NCBI RefSeq assembly: GCF_023283825.1
Contig: NZ_JAKILD010000017.1
Span: forward strand, 1 to 64,000
Reading direction: 5' to 3'
DNA length: 64,000 nt
Source of the DNA: Shewanella olleyana
Lineage (GTDB): Bacteria; Pseudomonadota; Gammaproteobacteria; Enterobacterales; Shewanellaceae
The notes under the pieces were generated by a model. It saw only the letters and a list, made by a program, of their open reading frames with translations, did not search any database and was not told the origin of the DNA. How positions within the stretch are numbered: position 1 is the first letter of the stretch; the number at the start of each line of letters is the position of its first letter. The position numbers were made by a program, and so were the translations under genes. Positions 62,366-64,000 of the stretch are shown here, in pieces.

Positions 62366-64000
62366 ATGAAGTTAACTCGCAAGTCTACCGCAGCTCCTAA
62401 AGCTGCAAGCAAGTCGCTCGGTATCAACCGTCGTCAATTTATGAAGAATGCAGGTATTGCTACTGGTGGTATCGCCGCTGCTTCATTAATGGGCACAGGT
62501 ATGATGCGTAGAGCTGAAGCTCATGATGTACCGCATGACGCACCAACTGAAATCAAACGTACAGTATGTTCTGCATGTGCTGTTGGTTGTGGTTTATACG
62601 CTGAAGTACAAAATGGCGTTTGGACAGGTCAAGAGCCTGCATTCGATCATCCATTCAATGCTGGCGGTCACTGTGCTAAAGGTGCAGCAATCCGTGAACA
62701 TGGTCATGGTGAGAAGCGTCTTAAATACCCTATGAAACTTGTTGATGGCAAGTGGAAGAAATTATCTTGGGAGCAGGCTTACAATGAAGTCGGCGACAAG
62801 ATGCTAGATATCCGTGAAGAGTCAGGTCCTGATTCTGTTTACTTCATGGGTAGTGCCAAGTTCTCGAACGAAGGCTGTTACATGTACCGTAAGTTTGCGG
62901 CTATGTGGGGCACGAACAACGTCGATCACTCTGCACGTATTTGTCACTCTACCACGGTAGCTGGTGTTGCTAACACTTGGGGCTACGGTGCGCAAACAAA
63001 CTCTTTCAATGATATCCAGAATGCAAATGCAATCTTCTTCATCGGTTCAAACCCGGCTGAAGCGCATCCAGTTGCAATGCAGCATATCTTATTAGCGAAA
63101 GAGAAAAACAACGCAAAAATTATCGTTGTTGACCCTCGTTTCTCACGTACTGCAGCGCACGCTGACCTACATTGTGGTCTACGTCCTGGTACTGATATCC
63201 CATTCATCTACGGTATGCTTTGGCACATCTTTGAAAATGGTTGGGAAGATAAGACGTTCATCAAAGAGCGTGTTTTCGAAATGGAATCAATTCGCGCTGA
63301 AGCGAAAAAATTCCCACCAAAAGAAGTTGCTAACGTAACGGGTTGTACTGAAGAAGAAGTTTACCAAGCAGCTAAGCTGATGGCAGATAACCGTCCTGGT
63401 ACAGTTATTTGGTGTATGGGTGGTACTCAGCATCACGTAGGTAATGCTAACACTCGTGCATACTGTCTACTTCAACTAGCCCTAGGTAACATGGGTGTTT
63501 CTGGTGGCGGTACTAACATTTTCCGTGGTCACGATAACGTTCAAGGCGCAACTGACTTAGGTCTACTGTTTGATAACCTTCCTGGTTACTACGGTCTGAC
63601 TTCTGCAGCATGGGATCACTGGACAAACGTTTGGGATCTAGACAGAGAGTGGGTTAATGGTCGTTTCGATCATGGCACTTACTTAGGTCGTGAGCCAATG
63701 ACGACTCCTGGTATGCCTTGTTCTCGCTGGCACGATGGTGTGTTAGAAGACAAGAGCAAGCTAGCTCAGAAAGATAACATTCGTATGGCATTCTTCTGGG
63801 GACAATCAGTTAACACTGGTGTTCGTCAAAATGACATCCGTGATGCACTAGACAAGATGGACACTGTAGTGGTTGTGGATCCTTTCCCAACTATGGCAGG
63901 TGTTATGCACCGTCGTCAAAATGGTGTTTACTTACTACCAGCTTGTACTCAGTTCGAAACTGAAGGTTCTGTTTCTAACTCAGGTCGTTCACAGCAATGG
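62366..64000 (+). CDS. fdhA: Formate dehydrogenase catalytic subunit, copy 2 (cut by window edge)
   Basis: 545 codons seen, open at the window end. Start ATG 62366 behind AGGAGAAATAAGCG. Tat signal NRRQFMKNAGIATGG, 4Fe-4S cysteines at 68, 71, 75 and 103 and Cys193 in the catalytic SARICHSTT, exactly as in copy 1. The cluster spacer reads CSAC instead of CSHC. Nucleotide identity to copy 1 is very high in patches. fdhB and fdhC copies are expected just past the window. Confidence 0.93.
   Translation, partial: MKLTRKSTAAPKAASKSLGINRRQFMKNAGIATGGIAAASLMGTGMMRRAEAHDVPHDAPTEIKRTVCSACAVGCGLYAEVQNGVWTGQEPAFDHPFNAGGHCAKGAAIREHGHGEKRLKYPMKLVDGKWKKLSWEQAYNEVGDKMLDIREESGPDSVYFMGSAKFSNEGCYMYRKFAAMWGTNNVDHSARICHSTTVAGVANTWGYGAQTNSFNDIQNANAIFFIGSNPAEAHPVAMQHILLAKEKNNAKIIVVDPRFSRTAAHADLHCGLRPGTDIPFIYGMLWHIFENGWEDKTFIKERVFEMESIRAEAKKFPPKEVANVTGCTEEEVYQAAKLMADNRPGTVIWCMGGTQHHVGNANTRAYCLLQLALGNMGVSGGGTNIFRGHDNVQGATDLGLLFDNLPGYYGLTSAAWDHWTNVWDLDREWVNGRFDHGTYLGREPMTTPGMPCSRWHDGVLEDKSKLAQKDNIRMAFFWGQSVNTGVRQNDIRDALDKMDTVVVVDPFPTMAGVMHRRQNGVYLLPACTQFETEGSVSNSGRSQQW

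Noticed and set aside
1..64000. CRISPR arrays, tRNA or rRNA genes, prophage or toxin-antitoxin genes
   Set aside because: I saw no regularly spaced repeats, cloverleaf-like sequence, rRNA text, phage structural genes or small paired toxin genes.

Overview
The window looks like a chromosomal segment of a gammaproteobacterium of the Shewanella type. The grounds are moderate AT-richness, the gene orders yibN-secB-gpsA and gpmI-envC-ctp-yibQ, and a formate dehydrogenase cluster (fdhD, DUF3305, DUF3306, Fe-S protein, TorD chaperone, Tat mini-protein, fdhABC, then a second mini-protein and fdhA) in the order I recall from Shewanella. The genus is inferred from memory, not from a search. I saw no rRNA, tRNA, CRISPR array, prophage or complete insertion sequence; the only mobile DNA is the 3' end of an IS630-type transposase at the left edge.

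Layout. 1-204: IS630 remnant. 287-1113: a cysteine-cluster protein and NsrR behind a probable NsrR operator. 1088-5808 (minus): gpmI, envC, ctp and a YibQ-type deacetylase; 6172-9662 (plus): rhodanese, secB, gpsA, YhiN-type flavoprotein. 9963-14662: putP-proB-proA, divergent from a MarR regulator that resembles CosR, probably an osmotic-stress proline module, with an overlooked 49-aa membrane ORF between. 15024-18562: chemoreceptor, truncated gltS, NlpC/P60 lipoprotein, mog, small coiled-coil membrane protein. 18642-24780: two ABC exporter-type modules facing away from each other, one with a secreted alpha/beta hydrolase, one with a YtrA-type GntR regulator. 24897-32652: acyl-CoA ligase, lipase, two convergent hotdog thioesterases, an unrecognised inner-membrane/outer-membrane gene pair, mtnC and a dCMP-deaminase-type gene. 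32750-38237: histidine utilisation (hutI divergent from hutC-hutU-hutH). 38318-51460: outer membrane protein, MscS channel, acyltransferase, SnoaL-like protein, NRDE protein, a ZIP-like/permease-like fusion with a histidine-rich tail, MarC, a lipoprotein plus M6 metalloprotease pair, ubiC, a FliL-like protein and rlmF. 51512-64000: formate dehydrogenase region.

How the last block works: FdhD and the TorD-type chaperone serve molybdenum-enzyme maturation; DUF3305, DUF3306 and the polyferredoxin-like protein are constant companions of this enzyme type with unproved roles; FdhA (Cys-type catalytic subunit, Tat-exported), FdhB (four Fe-S clusters) and FdhC (membrane cytochrome b) form the periplasm-facing formate dehydrogenase. 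The accessory operon starts behind a near-perfect sigma-54 promoter with a palindromic upstream site. Each FdhA is preceded by a 65-66 aa Tat mini-protein whose last 16 residues are almost invariant between the two copies; this is, to me, the most interesting unexplained component in the window.

Several noncoding structures stand out: a hairpin that hides the ribosome-binding site of ctp, a multi-hairpin leader before the first Tat mini-protein, two long hairpins with 21-nt loops after proA, and a probable dispersed intergenic repeat near 41160-41372.
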